Program-made: the position numbers and the translations under genes
The notes under the pieces: model-generated
Database searches by the model: none
What the model was told of the DNA's origin: nothing
Seen by the model: the letters and a program-made list of their open reading frames with translations, nothing else
Origin: Alphaproteobacteria bacterium
GTDB lineage: Bacteria > Pseudomonadota > Alphaproteobacteria > RF32 > UBA3637
Reading direction: 5' to 3'
DNA: 5,752 nucleotides
NCBI GenBank assembly: GCA_017632555.1
Contig: JAGBRF010000069.1
Location: 1 to 5,752 of the forward strand
Shown: piece after piece, positions 5,333 to 5,752 of the stretch
How the letters are laid out: each line of letters begins with the position of its first letter
Position numbering within the stretch: the first letter of the stretch is position 1

Positions 5333-5752
5333 TTACCGACCATTACGGCGGAATTTTGTCAAAATGGAAAGTTTTTTTATCCCAGCCGTCAGTAAGTTGG
5401 CAATATCTTCATGCCCGTAGTTTTTCGCCATATCCAAAGCGGTTCTGCCTTGTCGTGCTATATTGACATTTGCACCGGCATCAAGCAATTTTTGAACAAT
5501 TTGGGTATGTCCTTTTATAGCGGCGGCCATTAAAGGTGTAAAGCCCATGCTGTTTTTATGATTTACATCGGCATTTTTATCGATTAAGTATTTGGCCGTT
5601 TCCAATTTTTTAAAGTTGATGGCATACATCAATGGTGTGTTTTTATACCCATCCGGTCTTTCCAAATTTACATCAAAGTTTTCTATCTTTTTCAAAATGT
5701 CAGTATCCGTATCTTTTGCCCAATCAACTTTTCCCCAAGTTTTATCCCAATC
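5333..5752 (-). CDS. Ankyrin-repeat protein (C-terminal part, 5' end outside window)
   Basis: The - strand frame is open from the right edge to TAA at 5333-5335, about 139 residues. A TTG at 5693-5695 is possible as a start but has no binding site, and the frame continues upstream without a stop, so the gene is taken as partial. Reading from the edge: a tryptophan-rich segment with three W-x-K units (WDK, WGK, WAK), then about three ankyrin repeats: NTPLMYAINFKKLETAKYLI with DKNADVN; GFTPLMAAAIKGHTQIVQKL with LDAGANVN; and GRTALDMAKNYGHEDIANLL, followed by a short basic tail (KFRRNGR). Ankyrin repeats bind proteins; no catalytic domain is visible and the target is unknown. A signal peptide or membrane segment could lie upstream. 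It converges on greA and ends at their shared terminator. Ankyrin proteins are common in host-associated alphaproteobacteria, but a role in host interaction is not shown here. Confidence 0.9.
   Translation of the reverse strand, partial: DWDKTWGKVDWAKDTDTDILKKIENFDVNLERPDGYKNTPLMYAINFKKLETAKYLIDKNADVNHKNSMGFTPLMAAAIKGHTQIVQKLLDAGANVNIARQGRTALDMAKNYGHEDIANLLTAGIKKLSILTKFRRNGR

Overview
The window reads as a piece of the core transcription and translation region of an AT-rich alphaproteobacterium. The protein sequences point there: RpoA opens with [13 protein letters not shown]13 opens with [11 protein letters not shown], and RpoC carries the proteobacterial insertion in its trigger loop. A-T-rich codon choice and a neighbouring ankyrin-repeat gene would suit a host-associated or gut lineage. 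Finer placement (Rickettsiales, Holosporales, RF32-like or Rhodospirillales) cannot be settled by reading.

Layout on the + strand. The 3' part of rpoC (from the bridge helix to the stop) enters at the left edge and ends at 1892, followed by a strong intrinsic terminator. A gap of about 230 bases holds this terminator, an AT-rich tract, a perfect-consensus sigma70-type promoter (TTGACA, 16 bp, TATAAT) and a leader with a long hairpin followed by a U-rich run. Then comes an alpha-operon-like unit: rpsM (S13, TTG start), rpsK (S11), rpoA (RNA polymerase alpha, GTG start) and rplQ (L17). It closes with a terminator at about 4634-4666. The gaps before rpoA (74 nt) and rplQ (131 nt) contain clear RNA hairpins and no terminator. 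greA follows as its own unit, with a weak promoter candidate, a 14-bp palindrome and an intrinsic terminator inside its own leader. On the - strand, a partial ankyrin-repeat gene enters from the right edge and converges on greA. Both share a bidirectional terminator at 5288-5319.

The genes form one functional theme: RNA polymerase subunits beta' and alpha, the small-subunit proteins S13 and S11, the large-subunit protein L17, and the factor GreA that rescues backtracked polymerase. The proteins are ordinary and look intact. The interest lies in the gene order (rpoC directly followed by rpsM, whereas rpoC is normally followed by rpsL-rpsG and rpsM normally follows secY/adk) and in the untranslated RNA. 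Three leaders are structured, two of them contain terminator-like elements ahead of the gene, and a 21-codon reading frame exactly fills the rpsK-rpoA gap. I see no CRISPR array, tRNA, rRNA, insertion sequence or novel defence system.
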